Assembly: GCF_023516595.1 (NCBI RefSeq)
Contig: NZ_JAMGBG010000092.1
Span: 1 to 64,000, forward strand
Source of the DNA: Streptomyces neyagawaensis
Lineage (GTDB): Bacteria; Actinomycetota; Actinomycetes; Streptomycetales; Streptomycetaceae
DNA length: 64,000 nt
Direction of reading: 5' to 3'
Shown here in pieces: positions 1-7,731 of the stretch (within the stretch, counting starts at the first letter, position 1; each line of letters opens with the position of its first letter). The notes beneath the pieces are model-generated. The model ran no database searches and had not been told where the DNA came from. It saw nothing but the letters and a program-made list of their open reading frames with translations. A program made the position numbers and the translations under genes.

Positions 1-35
1 CACCTGGCACATCGCACCGGCCGGTACATGACCAC

Positions 36-69
36 AGGGGCTGTCCGGCCTGACGGCCGGACAGCCCCT
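36..69. terminator. Strong intrinsic terminator hairpin
   Basis: A perfect 15-bp inverted repeat (arm AGGGGCTGTCCGGCC) with a 4-nt loop TGAC. It lies 23 bp beyond the stop of the leftward membrane-protein gene that ends at 92, so it most likely ends that transcript. It could also serve a rightward gene outside the window. There is no clear T-run, which is usual in Streptomyces. Confidence 0.8.
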
Positions 70-91
70 CACCAAGATCTTCATCGACCTT

Positions 92-1999
92 CTAGAGCTG
101 GCCAGCCTGCCGCTGGGTCAGGCCGTACTTGCCGGCGATGCCGTTCCACAGCTGCGCGGCCTTCGTCTTCTCGGCGCTCGCCGTGCTGCTGGCCTGGTTG
201 CCCGCCTGGGTCTCGCCGGTGGAGCGGGCCTGGCCCCGCTTGCAGAGCTTCCTCTTGCCGGCGACCTGGTCGGCCCACGCGGCGTAGTGGTTGTCGGCGG
301 ACGCGGAGGCCTGCCACGCCTTGGTGAGCGAGGTGGTCAGGGCGGCGTTGTCGGGCAGCTTGTCGACGGACAGCTCGCCGAGCTTGGTGACGAGGTCGTT
401 GCGTTGCTTGGCCGCGTTGCGCAGATCGGTGGCGGCCTGGCCGAGGTTGGTGCAGGACCGGATGTTCGCGACCGCCTTGATCACGCTGTTGCGGCTGTTG
501 CCGCTGTCCGCGAGCAGCTTGTCCAGCGCGACCGCCTGCTCCTTCGCCGGGTCGGCCGCCTCTGCCGACGACTCCTCGGCCGACGGCTCGGACGCCGTCA
601 CGGCCTTGTCGTCGCCCTGCCCCTGGTCGTCCTTGCCGCCGCTCGCCATCAGGGCGCCCGCCCCGATGCCGAGGACGGCGATCCCGATACCCACGGCGGC
701 GATCAGCGGCACCTTGGAGCGCGTACGTCCGCCCCCCGAACCCCCGCCGTCACGTCTCGCGGTGGCCCGCCCGGGATGACCTCCGTGGCCACCCGGACCA
801 CCGGGGCCGCCGTGACCACGGGGACCACCGGGCCCCTGCGGCGGCTGGGCGCCGTACGGCTGCTCGATCCTCGGCATCTGCTGCGTGGCCCCGGCAGGCC
901 CGGCGCCCGCGGGCTCGCTGCGGAAGAGGCTGTCGAACACGTCCGGCTGCTGCTGCGCACCGTACGCCTGGGGACGCTCCGGGGCGGGTGCCTGCGGCTG
1001 GGCGGGCACCGGCGGGATGAACTGGGTGGGCTCGGCGTCCGGGTTCGCGGTGGGCGGCAGGGGCCCGGCACCGTGGTCCGGGACCCGCCCGAGGTACGCC
1101 GTCGCGTCGGCCGACGCCTCCGGCGGCAGCGCGCCCGGCCCCACCGGCGGCAGGAACTGGGTGGCGGCCTCCGGCGCCGCGGGCACCGGGGGTATGTACT
1201 GCGTCGCCGCCTCGTCCCCGGGCAGCGGACCGGCGGACGGCACCGGCGGAAGGTACTGGGTGGCCCCCTCGTCCACCGGCGGGGCCGGCGGCATGGGCGC
1301 CCCGCCCGACGCGAGCGACACCTCTCCCGCGACCGGCGGCAGAGGCATCCCGGAACCACCCCCGGCATACCCGTCGCCCGCGTAGGGCCCCTGCGCCGCC
1401 CCTGGCGCGCCGTACACGCCCTGGGGCCCGCCCTGCGCCCCGTACGCGGCCTGCGCAGGCCCATCGGCCCCGTACCCGGCCTGGGAGGCTCCCTGCGCTC
1501 CGTACCCGGCCCGGGCCCCGTCGCTTCCGTACGCGCCCTGCGCCGACCCCTCGGTTCCGTACCCGGCCTGAGACCCCTCGGCCCCGTACCCGGTCTGCGA
1601 CGACCCGCCCGTCCCGTACCCGGGCTGAGACCCGTCGGCCCTGTATCCGCCCCCGGACTCCTCGGACCCGTACCCGCCCGCGGCCCCCTCCGGCCCATAC
1701 GCTCCCCGGGGCCCCTCGGACCCGTACGCGGCCTGCGACGGCCCCTCGGGGGGCAGCGGCAGGCCGCCGGACCGGGCGCTCTGGTCGCCCCACTCGGGGG
1801 CGCCGCCCCAGGAACCGGCGGGCGGCTGGTTCCGCGCGTCGTGACCGCCCTGGTTCCACGTCGGGGCCGACGCGCCGGGAGGCAGGGGAGCCGGGGGCAA
1901 CTCGCTCGGGTGCAGCGGCGCCCCACCGTCGGAGGGCAGCACGATGCCTTCGCGCGCGGGCCGCGCCGAGGGCTCCTCGCCCTGTCCACTCTGCGTCAC
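92..1999 (-). CDS. Repeat-rich single-pass membrane protein, function unknown
   Basis: A 635-residue protein with one clear hydrophobic helix at about residues 428-452 and no signal peptide. The long N-terminal half is therefore probably cytoplasmic and the C-terminal about 180 residues outside. The N-terminal half is rich in Pro and Gly and holds a tract of roughly a dozen GYG- or AYG-centred repeats (about residues 90-215), then four copies of a TQ-aromatic-hydrophobic-PPV motif (for example AATQYIPPV). The C-terminal part is charged and helical, with one Cys pair that could form a disulfide. Proteins of this build are common in Streptomyces and some partner Ser/Thr-kinase/FHA systems; I infer the TQ motifs could be phosphothreonine sites but nothing here proves it. 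The ATG at 1999 is the first in frame. It probably forms its own unit, closed by the hairpin at 36-69. Confidence 0.8.
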   Translation of the reverse strand: MTQSGQGEEPSARPAREGIVLPSDGGAPLHPSELPPAPLPPGASAPTWNQGGHDARNQPPAGSWGGAPEWGDQSARSGGLPLPPEGPSQAAYGSEGPRGAYGPEGAAGGYGSEESGGGYRADGSQPGYGTGGSSQTGYGAEGSQAGYGTEGSAQGAYGSDGARAGYGAQGASQAGYGADGPAQAAYGAQGGPQGVYGAPGAAQGPYAGDGYAGGGSGMPLPPVAGEVSLASGGAPMPPAPPVDEGATQYLPPVPSAGPLPGDEAATQYIPPVPAAPEAATQFLPPVGPGALPPEASADATAYLGRVPDHGAGPLPPTANPDAEPTQFIPPVPAQPQAPAPERPQAYGAQQQPDVFDSLFRSEPAGAGPAGATQQMPRIEQPYGAQPPQGPGGPRGHGGPGGPGGHGGHPGRATARRDGGGSGGGRTRSKVPLIAAVGIGIAVLGIGAGALMASGGKDDQGQGDDKAVTASEPSAEESSAEAADPAKEQAVALDKLLADSGNSRNSVIKAVANIRSCTNLGQAATDLRNAAKQRNDLVTKLGELSVDKLPDNAALTTSLTKAWQASASADNHYAAWADQVAGKRKLCKRGQARSTGETQAGNQASSTASAEKTKAAQLWNGIAGKYGLTQRQAGQL

Positions 2000-2110
2000 C
2001 GGGACTCCTACGAACGGGGGACTTGCGGAATCGTCGCCTCACGCTACCGGTTCCCGGCGACCACCTCAGCACCACCCGCACCCCACCGAGCGCCCCGGCC
2101 CAGCCCCAGG

Positions 2111-2181
2111 AGGACCCCGGCCCGCCGAACCCCGGCCGCGTGACGACCGAGCCGCCCCACCGGCGGCACGACCGGGGTCCT
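2111..2181. terminator. Large inverted repeat downstream of the regulator gene
   Basis: Arms AGGACCCCGG (2111-2120) and CCGGGGTCCT (2172-2181) match perfectly, and the 51-bp interior holds further GC-rich self-complementary stretches. It sits just past the stop of the leftward gene ending at 2192 and before the start of the next leftward gene at 1999, so it is a plausible transcription terminator between the two. Confidence 0.5.
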
Positions 2182-2191
2182 TCCGGCGGAG

Positions 2192-3574
2192 TTACGCCGC
2201 CTGGAGCTCCATCCGCGCCCCGAACTCCCTGACCACCGCCTCCTCCCGGAACGGCTCCAGCCTCTGCTGGAGGTCCTCCAGATACTCGGCCCCCCGGTTC
2301 GACCGCAGCGACCCGAGCAGCTCCACGGCCTTCAGGCCCGTGTGGCACGCCTGCTCGACCTCGCGCTGCTGCACCTGCGCCGTGGCGAGCAGCACATAGC
2401 CGATCGCCCGCCGCCGGGCCCGCGACTCGGGATGCTTGGCCAGCGACTCCTCGGCCTGCCGCGCCGCCGCCTCCGCCTGCCCGAGGTCCCGGTGGCAGTG
2501 CGCCAACTCATCGGCGAGGTACGCCTCGTCGAAGTGCCTGATCCACGTCGGGTCGTCCCCGGACGACGAATCCGCCGCCTCCAGCGCCTCGACGGCCCGC
2601 CCGGCCGCCGCCTGCGCGGCGCGCGCGTCGCCCATCAGTGCGTGCCCGCGCGCCTCCGCCGCATGGAACATGCACTCCGCGCGCGGTGTGGCGCGCCCAC
2701 GCGCCCCTTCCTGCGCCGCCCGCGCCAGTTGCGCGATCTCACGCGGGTTCCCGAGCTGCGCGGCGAGGTGACTCATGGACGCGGCGAGCACATAGCCGCC
2801 GTACGCCCGGTCGCCCGCGGCCTGGGCGAGCCGCAGCGCCTGGATGTAGTAGCGCTGGGCGAGCCCGGGCTGCCCGGTGTCCACGGCCATGTACCCGGCG
2901 AGTTCGGTCAGCCGGGAGACCGCCGCGAACAACTCACGGCCCACCGCCTCCCGGTACGAGCCGGCCAGCAGCCCCGAGACGACGCTGTTCAAGTAGTGCA
3001 CGACGACGGGCCGGACATGCCCGCTGCCGTATTGGTGGTCGAGGTCGACGAGCGCCTGGGTCATCGCGGTCACGGCCGCCACGTCGGCCAGACCGACCCT
3101 GGGCCCCGCCGAGCGGGCCACCTGGGAGTCCGGCGCCGAAATCAGCCAGTCACGGCTGGGCTCGACGAGCGCGGAGGCGGCGACGGACGACCCCGACAGG
3201 AAGTCCCGCCGGCCCACGTCGCTGCGCCACAGCTCGCAGACCTGCTCGATGGCCCCGAGGACCGTCGGCGAGAACTGGAGCCCGACGCCGGACGCGAGGT
3301 TCTTGCCGTTGGCCATGCCGATCTCGTCGATCGTGACCGTACGGCCCAGCTTGCGCCCCAGCGCCTCGGCGATGATCGCGGGAGCCCGGCCCCGCGGCTG
3401 CTGTCCGCGCAGCCAGCGCGCGACGGACGTCTTGTCGTAGCGGAGGTCGAGTCCGTGCTCCGCGCCGCACATGTTGACCCGCCGGGCCAACCCGGCGTTG
3501 GAACAGCCCGCTTCCTGGATGAGCGCCTGCAGCCGTTCGTTCGGCTGCCTTGCGACGAGCGGCCTTGCGGCCAT
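2192..3574 (-). CDS. HTH/TPR-type transcriptional regulator (NsdA-like family)
   Basis: A 460-residue protein. Residues about 10-65 form an atypical helix-turn-helix region (NERLQALIQEAGCSNAGLAR, then a conserved RWLRGQQPRG). It is followed by a DFLSG segment near residue 140 and a long all-helical TPR-like region rich in alanine. This architecture is that of the Streptomyces NsdA-type proteins that affect sporulation and antibiotic production; that role is family knowledge, not shown here. The reading frame is open upstream to 3919, but the ATG at 3574 is preferred: it has a GGGGG Shine-Dalgarno 4 nt upstream and the family's MAARPLVARQ start. It is divergent from the primase/polymerase gene at 3946 across a 371-bp gap that must hold its promoter. 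Confidence 0.8.
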   Translation of the reverse strand: MAARPLVARQPNERLQALIQEAGCSNAGLARRVNMCGAEHGLDLRYDKTSVARWLRGQQPRGRAPAIIAEALGRKLGRTVTIDEIGMANGKNLASGVGLQFSPTVLGAIEQVCELWRSDVGRRDFLSGSSVAASALVEPSRDWLISAPDSQVARSAGPRVGLADVAAVTAMTQALVDLDHQYGSGHVRPVVVHYLNSVVSGLLAGSYREAVGRELFAAVSRLTELAGYMAVDTGQPGLAQRYYIQALRLAQAAGDRAYGGYVLAASMSHLAAQLGNPREIAQLARAAQEGARGRATPRAECMFHAAEARGHALMGDARAAQAAAGRAVEALEAADSSSGDDPTWIRHFDEAYLADELAHCHRDLGQAEAAARQAEESLAKHPESRARRRAIGYVLLATAQVQQREVEQACHTGLKAVELLGSLRSNRGAEYLEDLQQRLEPFREEAVVREFGARMELQAA

Positions 3575-3945
3575 GGCGTACCCCCTGTGGCTGTGGTGCC
3601 TGCCCACGCTTCGAGTTGACGTGTCCTCAGCGGCCGATCCCCTTCGGGCACCCGGACATACGACACGGTGCGCGCCGAACACGCGTACCGAAAGCGCATA
3701 CCCAGCTGCCGAACGGATCCGGCCTCGAAGATCAATGCCCCGCCGACATACCGAAGATGCGAGACATTCCACGATTGCCGGGGTAAACACGGATGCTGTA
3801 CCCCACACGTGGCTACCCGGCTCACTCGGTGATCCCGCCCGCGCGCCCCCGGACATGCACCCATGCGCCCCGCCCCGATCGACGATGCTCTCCCCCGCGC
3901 ATGTGACATCCGTAACCACTGATGAGCGCTAGAGTTGTGTTCATC
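3575..3945. other. Divergent non-coding gap between regulator and Prim-Pol gene
   Basis: A 371-bp stretch with lower GC than the flanking genes. It must contain the promoters of both divergent genes. Near its right end a TAGAGT hexamer (3930-3935) can act as a -10 box for the rightward gene. No convincing small ORF or hairpin was found in the rest. Confidence 0.5.
3930..3935 (+). promoter_or_regulatory. -10 box for a leaderless primase/polymerase-domain message
   Basis: TAGAGT ends 10 nt before the GTG at 3946. No Shine-Dalgarno precedes that GTG, so transcription probably starts at or next to the start codon. No good -35 hexamer is visible at the usual distance. Confidence 0.4.
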
Positions 3946-4605
3946 GTGGAAGAGACCATCGCGGGCCCTGAAGCTGCCCAAATCCCGAAGCAGCGTGGTG
4001 AAACGCTGCTGGACACCGCCGTTCGATACGCCGAAGAACGTCACTGGGACGTGTTTCCCGGTGCGTGGCTGGAAGCAGTCGACGGGGTGCAGCACTGCTC
4101 TTGCGGCAACACCACGTGCGCGACCCCCGGCGCGCACCCGGCGCGTGAGGACTGGGCGACCCAGGCGACAGGCAGTGCGACCGTCGCACGCCGTCTGTGG
4201 TCCAAGCAGCCGACCGCGTCGATCCTGCTGCCGACAGGGCGTACGTTCGACACGATCGACGTTCCCGAGACGGCCGGCCTGCTGGCGCTGGCCCGGATGG
4301 AGCGCATGGATCTGACGCTCGGCCCGGTGACCTGGACGCCGGACCGCCGGATGCACTTCTTCGTGCTGCCGGGCGCGTCGGTCAAGGTCCCCGATCTGGT
4401 ACGGAAGTTGGGCTGGTCCCCGCTGTCGCTCGACCTCAGGGCGCTGGGCGAGGGCGAGTACGTGGCGGCGCCGCCGACCCGGTACGGCTCGCGGGGTGCC
4501 GTGCAGTGGGCGCGTCGCCCCACCCCGGCGAACCGCTGGCTGCCGGACGCGGAGGAGCTGATCTCGCCCCTCGCGTACGCGTGCGGCAGGGACGGCCGCC
4601 GATAA
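3946..4605 (+). CDS. Bifunctional DNA primase/polymerase-domain protein
   Basis: A 219-residue protein matching the stand-alone Prim-Pol N-terminal-domain proteins (PF09250-like) common in Streptomyces. It begins with a helical segment (LLDTAVRYAEERHWDVFPG), followed by a compact Cys/His patch (CSCGNTTCATPGAHP, near residue 55) typical of the family. Helicase or primase-CTD modules found in plasmid versions are absent, so the role is probably not replicative. The open frame reaches back to ATG 3922, but the GTG at 3946 fits the family start and the -10 box at 3930. It is divergent from the NsdA-like regulator, an arrangement I recognise from other Streptomyces and which suggests the two work together. 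Confidence 0.8.
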   Translation: MEETIAGPEAAQIPKQRGETLLDTAVRYAEERHWDVFPGAWLEAVDGVQHCSCGNTTCATPGAHPAREDWATQATGSATVARRLWSKQPTASILLPTGRTFDTIDVPETAGLLALARMERMDLTLGPVTWTPDRRMHFFVLPGASVKVPDLVRKLGWSPLSLDLRALGEGEYVAAPPTRYGSRGAVQWARRPTPANRWLPDAEELISPLAYACGRDGRR

Positions 4606-4667
4606 CCCTCCGGGTGGCGCGATGAGTGATCCCACATCCAACTGCCCATGCAGTGAGCTGACTTGAC

Positions 4668-4684
4668 GTTGCCGACCCGGCAAC
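4668..4684. terminator. Weak hairpin between convergent genes
   Basis: GTTGCC and GGCAAC form a 6-bp stem with a 5-nt loop in the 183-bp gap between the convergent Prim-Pol and TOPRIM genes. It is the only symmetric element I see there, and weak as a terminator. Confidence 0.3.
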
Positions 4685-4788
4685 CTGTCCACTCGTCGGA
4701 CCGAACTGGCGGGCGACGGTCGGCAGTTTGAGGGCGACGGTCCGAGGCGGCGGCCGGCGCGCGGCGGTTGGTGGTCCGTCGTCGGTGG

Positions 4789-5406
4789 TCAGAGGGTGGC
4801 GAACAGGTCGTCCAGGGGGGCGGGTACGCGGTCGGGGGCGAGGGCCTCGACGAGGACTCGTCCGTACTGGATCTTGCGGCCCTTCTTCGTGCCGAAGAAC
4901 CGGCGGAGCTGCTGCTGGGCGGGGCGGCCCTGCTGGGCGGGCTGGCGGAGGAAGGTCTGCAGGGGGCGCAGGTCGCCCTCCGCGCGGACGAGTTCCTGGA
5001 CGCGGGTCGTGCCGAGCGCGCGGATCAGCTCGTCCTCCAGGTCGGCCGCGCACACGAAGTACCCCTCGGGCGCCGCCCCGGCGCGTTCCCAGCCGCGGGC
5101 GTAGTAGCCGCGCTCCCGCTCGTCGCACAGCCCGGTGAGGCGGAGGCCGAGGCCCGACGGGCCGAGGAGCCCGGCGAAGCGGCCGACGCTCATCGCGCCG
5201 CCCATCGGCAGGACGCACACTCCTTCGGCTGCGAGGTCCCGCCCGCGTCGCGCGGCGAGTGCGTCGACCGCCGCGACGTCGCTCGGCCCTTCGAGCAGCA
5301 CGACCGCCCGGACACCGGCCGTCGCCACCAGGTCCCGCGCCGGGTCGCCGGGCCCACCCGCCGCCCACTCGATGACCGCCTGCCGGAACGCCCCCATGTC
5401 AGCCAT
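4789..5406 (-). CDS. Stand-alone TOPRIM domain protein (OLD-nuclease type)
   Basis: A 205-residue protein with the TOPRIM signature: LLEGPSD at residues 37-43 supplies the catalytic Glu39, and later acidic clusters TGLCDERE (Asp95) and ADLEDE (122-126) supply metal ligands. This is the arrangement of the OLD-family TOPRIM nuclease domain, but the ABC-type ATPase half of OLD proteins is missing. The protein is therefore a single-domain nuclease or nucleotidyl-transfer enzyme of unknown target, presumably cytoplasmic. The ATG at 5406 has a GGAGA Shine-Dalgarno 8 nt upstream and is preferred over the longer open frame to 5466. It converges with the Prim-Pol gene. No partner ATPase or UvrD-like helicase lies next to it, which argues against a complete Gabija- or OLD-type defence locus. 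Confidence 0.75.
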   Translation of the reverse strand: MADMGAFRQAVIEWAAGGPGDPARDLVATAGVRAVVLLEGPSDVAAVDALAARRGRDLAAEGVCVLPMGGAMSVGRFAGLLGPSGLGLRLTGLCDERERGYYARGWERAGAAPEGYFVCAADLEDELIRALGTTRVQELVRAEGDLRPLQTFLRQPAQQGRPAQQQLRRFFGTKKGRKIQYGRVLVEALAPDRVPAPLDDLFATL

Positions 5407-5599
5407 GCGACGAGTCTCCGCCGTTTCCGTCCACCGGGACAGGGATTTTCGCCGCGCGACGACCATCGCGGCCGGCGCCGGGGACGATGTCCGCCCTGCG
5501 GCCGAGGCCGCGGAACGGCGCCGGGCGGGAGTTTCGCCGGTTCAGGCCGCGCCGCTCGACGACCGGACGCAGGCCGTCGGTGGGCGGCCGCATCACCCC

Positions 5600-5641
5600 G
5601 GTCTGGACCGAACCACGAACGGTCTGGACCGGACCACGAAG
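5600..5641. repeat. Two tandem 21-bp repeats with chitinase-promoter-like core
   Basis: Two adjacent 21-bp units (5600-5620, 5621-5641) differ at two positions. Each holds GGTCTGGACC, whose complement GGTCCAGACC is the core of the 12-bp direct repeat known from Streptomyces chitinase promoters (TGGTCCAGACCT) and resembles the DasR site. They lie directly upstream of the wall-anchor relic. Confidence 0.6.
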
Positions 5642-5656
5642 ACCAGCATCCAGGCC

Positions 5657-5999
5657 GTGACGATCTGTCAGGACACCGACACGGTCCTCCTCGGCGACAA
5701 CAGCAACAGCGCCCGAACCGCCCCGGTCTACGAGGACCCCGCCCCGGACCCGACACCGTCCGACCCTGGCAGGCCGAAGCCGTCCGACACCCCGACGACC
5801 CCGGTGCCGGACCCGTCGGGCACCGCGAGCGGTGAGCCGGGGAACCCGCCGGGGAACCGGCCCGACCCGGAAGGCGGTCTCGCCGACACCGGCTCCGGCG
5901 TCCCCGCCGGACTGCTCTCCGGCATCGCCCGCCGCGGTCGTCGCGGCTGGCGGCGCCCTGGTGTGGTGGATGCGTCGCCGCAGGGGCGCCCACAGCTGA
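5657..5999 (+). pseudogene. Frameshifted LAxTG wall-anchored protein remnant
   Basis: From a GTG at 5657 one frame reads a short segment, then a Pro/Asp/Gly-rich stalk and LADTGSG followed by a hydrophobic start (VPAGLLSGIA) at about 5879-5927. The frame then breaks. In the next frame the sequence continues as AAVVAAGGALVWWM, an Arg-rich tail RRRRGAHS and a TGA at 5997-5999. Together they give a textbook sortase signal: LAxTG, membrane helix, basic tail. An extra C in the CCC run near 5928-5930 explains the shift. No signal peptide or folded domain remains upstream, so this looks like the C-terminal end of a former surface protein, although a sequencing error at the C-run cannot be excluded. 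Confidence 0.6.
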
Positions 6000-6103
6000 A
6001 CCCTGACGGGCGGAGCCGGGCCGCACCGGGTCCTGCCCCGCGTGACACGCGAGGGCCCCGGAAGCATCCCGCTCCGGGGCCCTTACGGCGGGGGGCCGTC
6101 CGC

Positions 6104-7018
6104 TCAGTCGGTGAAGCCGTCCAGGAACGGCTCTATCGCGGCGCGCCACGCGTCCGGCTGGTCGTAGTGGACGAGGTGGCCGGCGTCGGCGACCTCGGCG
6201 TACTGGCCGTGGGGCAGGACGCGGACCATCTCCTGGGCCTCGGCGCGGCCCAGCTCACCGTCGAGGCCCCGGACGACGAGGGTGGGGCACCGGACCTGGG
6301 TCAGCTCCTCCCAGTGCGCGTCGTACACCCAGGTCTCGCGGGTCTTCAGCATCTGCTCGGGGTCGAAGACGGGCCGCCAGCCGTCGGGCCCCTCGTGCAT
6401 GACCTCGGCGTAGAACTCGCCGCGCGAGGGGTTGGGGCGCTCCACCCAGGGGTCGTCCTCGCCGAACCACTTGCGGACGTCGGCGAGGGTCGCGAAGGGC
6501 AGCGGCCAGGCCTTGAACCAGCTCTCCCACTCCCGCTGGGAGGCGGCGCCCAGCGCCGAGGCCCGCATGTCGCAGATGATCAGACCGCGCACCAGGTCCG
6601 GGCGCTTGGCGGCCAGTTGCCAGCCGGTGAGCGCGCCCATGGCGTGGCCGATGAGGATGACGGGGGCGAGGCCGAGCTGCTCGATCGCCGCCTCGGCGTC
6701 CTCCACATAGGCCTCACGGGTGTAGGCGGCCTGCTCCGGTTTCTCGCTCCGGCCGTGGCCCCGCTGGTCCAGGGCGACGGCGCGGTGCCGCTCGGAGAGC
6801 CATCGGGCGGTGGGCGCCCAGTGCGAGGCGCGGCCCATGAGGCCGTGCAATAACAGGACGCCGGGCCCCGGCTCGCCGCCGGGTTTCTCCCCCGCTCCCG
6901 GCTCGGTCCGTCCGCCGGTCAGGTCACCGGGTATGTCCCCGGTCTTGGGCGGGTCCCCGAACTCCCAGGCAGCGAGACTCACGCCGCCCGCTCCGGTCAC
7001 GTCGATGCGCCGCGTCAT
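6104..7018 (-). CDS. Alpha/beta hydrolase with Ala at the nucleophile position
   Basis: A 304-residue alpha/beta-hydrolase: oxyanion-hole segment LLLHGLMG (55-62), ALDQRGHGRS (82-91), nucleophile elbow GHAMG (124-128) and the late His in ADAGHLVHYDQP. The elbow normally reads GHSMG; here the codon is GCC, so Ala126 replaces the catalytic Ser. A Gly/Pro-rich loop of about 30 residues is inserted after the first strand (residues about 21-53). Leu56 is encoded by TTA, the bldA-dependent codon. The ATG at 7018 follows a GGGGGG ribosome site and is preferred over a start 15 nt upstream. Either the protein has lost hydrolase activity or it uses another residue; its substrate is unknown. No neighbouring gene is on the same transcript. 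Confidence 0.8.
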   Translation of the reverse strand: MTRRIDVTGAGGVSLAAWEFGDPPKTGDIPGDLTGGRTEPGAGEKPGGEPGPGVLLLHGLMGRASHWAPTARWLSERHRAVALDQRGHGRSEKPEQAAYTREAYVEDAEAAIEQLGLAPVILIGHAMGALTGWQLAAKRPDLVRGLIICDMRASALGAASQREWESWFKAWPLPFATLADVRKWFGEDDPWVERPNPSRGEFYAEVMHEGPDGWRPVFDPEQMLKTRETWVYDAHWEELTQVRCPTLVVRGLDGELGRAEAQEMVRVLPHGQYAEVADAGHLVHYDQPDAWRAAIEPFLDGFTD

Positions 7019-7270
7019 TGGCACCCCCCACACTCCCGCTCGGACCGCCCGCCGCCGAAGCTCTCGCCGCGCTTCGAACCGGGTGGTCCATTCGTCCTGA
7101 CCGCTGTCGTACCGCTGTCGTGCTGCCCTTGCTGTTCGCGCCGTGGTGCACGCCGCTCGAACGGCGCGCCCTCGTTGTTACAGCGCGCGTATCGATCGGC
7201 ACGTTACGTATGGGATGCGTGGGTCGGTCCGGGACGGGCCGCTCGACGTGACGCCACGCCGTACAGGTTA

Positions 7271-7286
7271 TCGAATAAACATTCGA
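7271..7286. promoter_or_regulatory. LexA-like palindrome
   Basis: TCGAATAAACATTCGA is a perfect TCGAAT-N4-ATTCGA inverted repeat. The actinobacterial SOS box is TCGAAC-N4-GTTCGA, so it differs symmetrically at one position per arm. No recognised SOS gene starts beside it. Confidence 0.35.
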
Positions 7287-7376
7287 AGAAGCCGTTCCTG
7301 ACGACAACACCCCTCGTTCGAGTGACCCCCCTCAAGGATTGCCCGCCGCCGCCGAGGGGAGATCTTCAACGGGAGG

Positions 7377-7480
7377 CGGACCGCTCGGGGAAAACGGTCC
7401 GAGGGGGATGACCCTGGGAGCTCGGGGCTCCGGGTCAGCACAGGGGAGGACAGGCCCCGGCGCCGCATGGCGCCGGGGCC
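7377..7480 (+). ncRNA. Candidate structured RNA with terminal hairpin
   Basis: Three hairpins in 104 bp: CGGACCG/CGGTCCG (7377-7401), a two-part stem TGACCC/GGGTCA with inner GGAGC/GCTCC (7409-7437), and a perfect 12-bp stem GGCCCCGGCGCC (7453-7480, loop GCAT). The strand is uncertain because the structures are symmetric. The plus strand is favoured because the strongest hairpin is then last. No match to a known RNA family is claimed. Confidence 0.25.
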
Positions 7481-7701
7481 CTCCTCACGTCCACGGCACA
7501 TATCCGCCCCGCCCCCTCCTCCGCCACCGCGAGATCGCCGTCTCGGGCGGCCAAGAGCCCCTCAGGTCATATGCCTCACGGGCAAGCCTCGCACGCGAAC
7601 GGTCCGCGCGCTGCGATTCGGCGCACTGAATCTCGGACTTCGAGGGGCAGCCGGCGGACGGCCGAGGTGGCGGGCGTGACCCGTCCACGGACCGGCGGGA
7701 A

Positions 7702-7716
7702 AGCGCCTGCGGCGCT
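7702..7716. terminator. Short hairpin after the DesR gene
   Basis: AGCGCC and GGCGCT form a 6-bp stem with a 3-nt loop, 16 bp beyond the stop of the leftward iron-regulator gene. It is weak but well placed to end that transcript. Confidence 0.3.
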
Positions 7717-7731
7717 CGACGGCAGCGGGCG

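Larger units (their letters stand above)
7019..7731. other. 713-bp gap with structured, probably non-coding DNA
   Basis: No convincing gene: the short open frames have no ribosome site or recognisable product. It holds a 16-bp palindrome (7271-7286) resembling an actinobacterial LexA box, then three consecutive hairpins at 7377-7401, 7409-7437 and 7453-7480. The last is a terminator-grade 12-bp stem. An RNA gene running from about 7290 to 7480 is possible. The left part (7019-7250) presumably carries the promoter of the hydrolase. Confidence 0.5.

Noticed and set aside
4789-5406. Gabija- or OLD-type defence locus around the TOPRIM gene
   Set aside because: No ATPase half and no UvrD-like helicase is adjacent; the TOPRIM protein is alone.
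7320-7480. 6C-type small RNA
   Set aside because: There is only one run of six C in a plausible loop; the 6C motif needs two C-rich hairpin loops.
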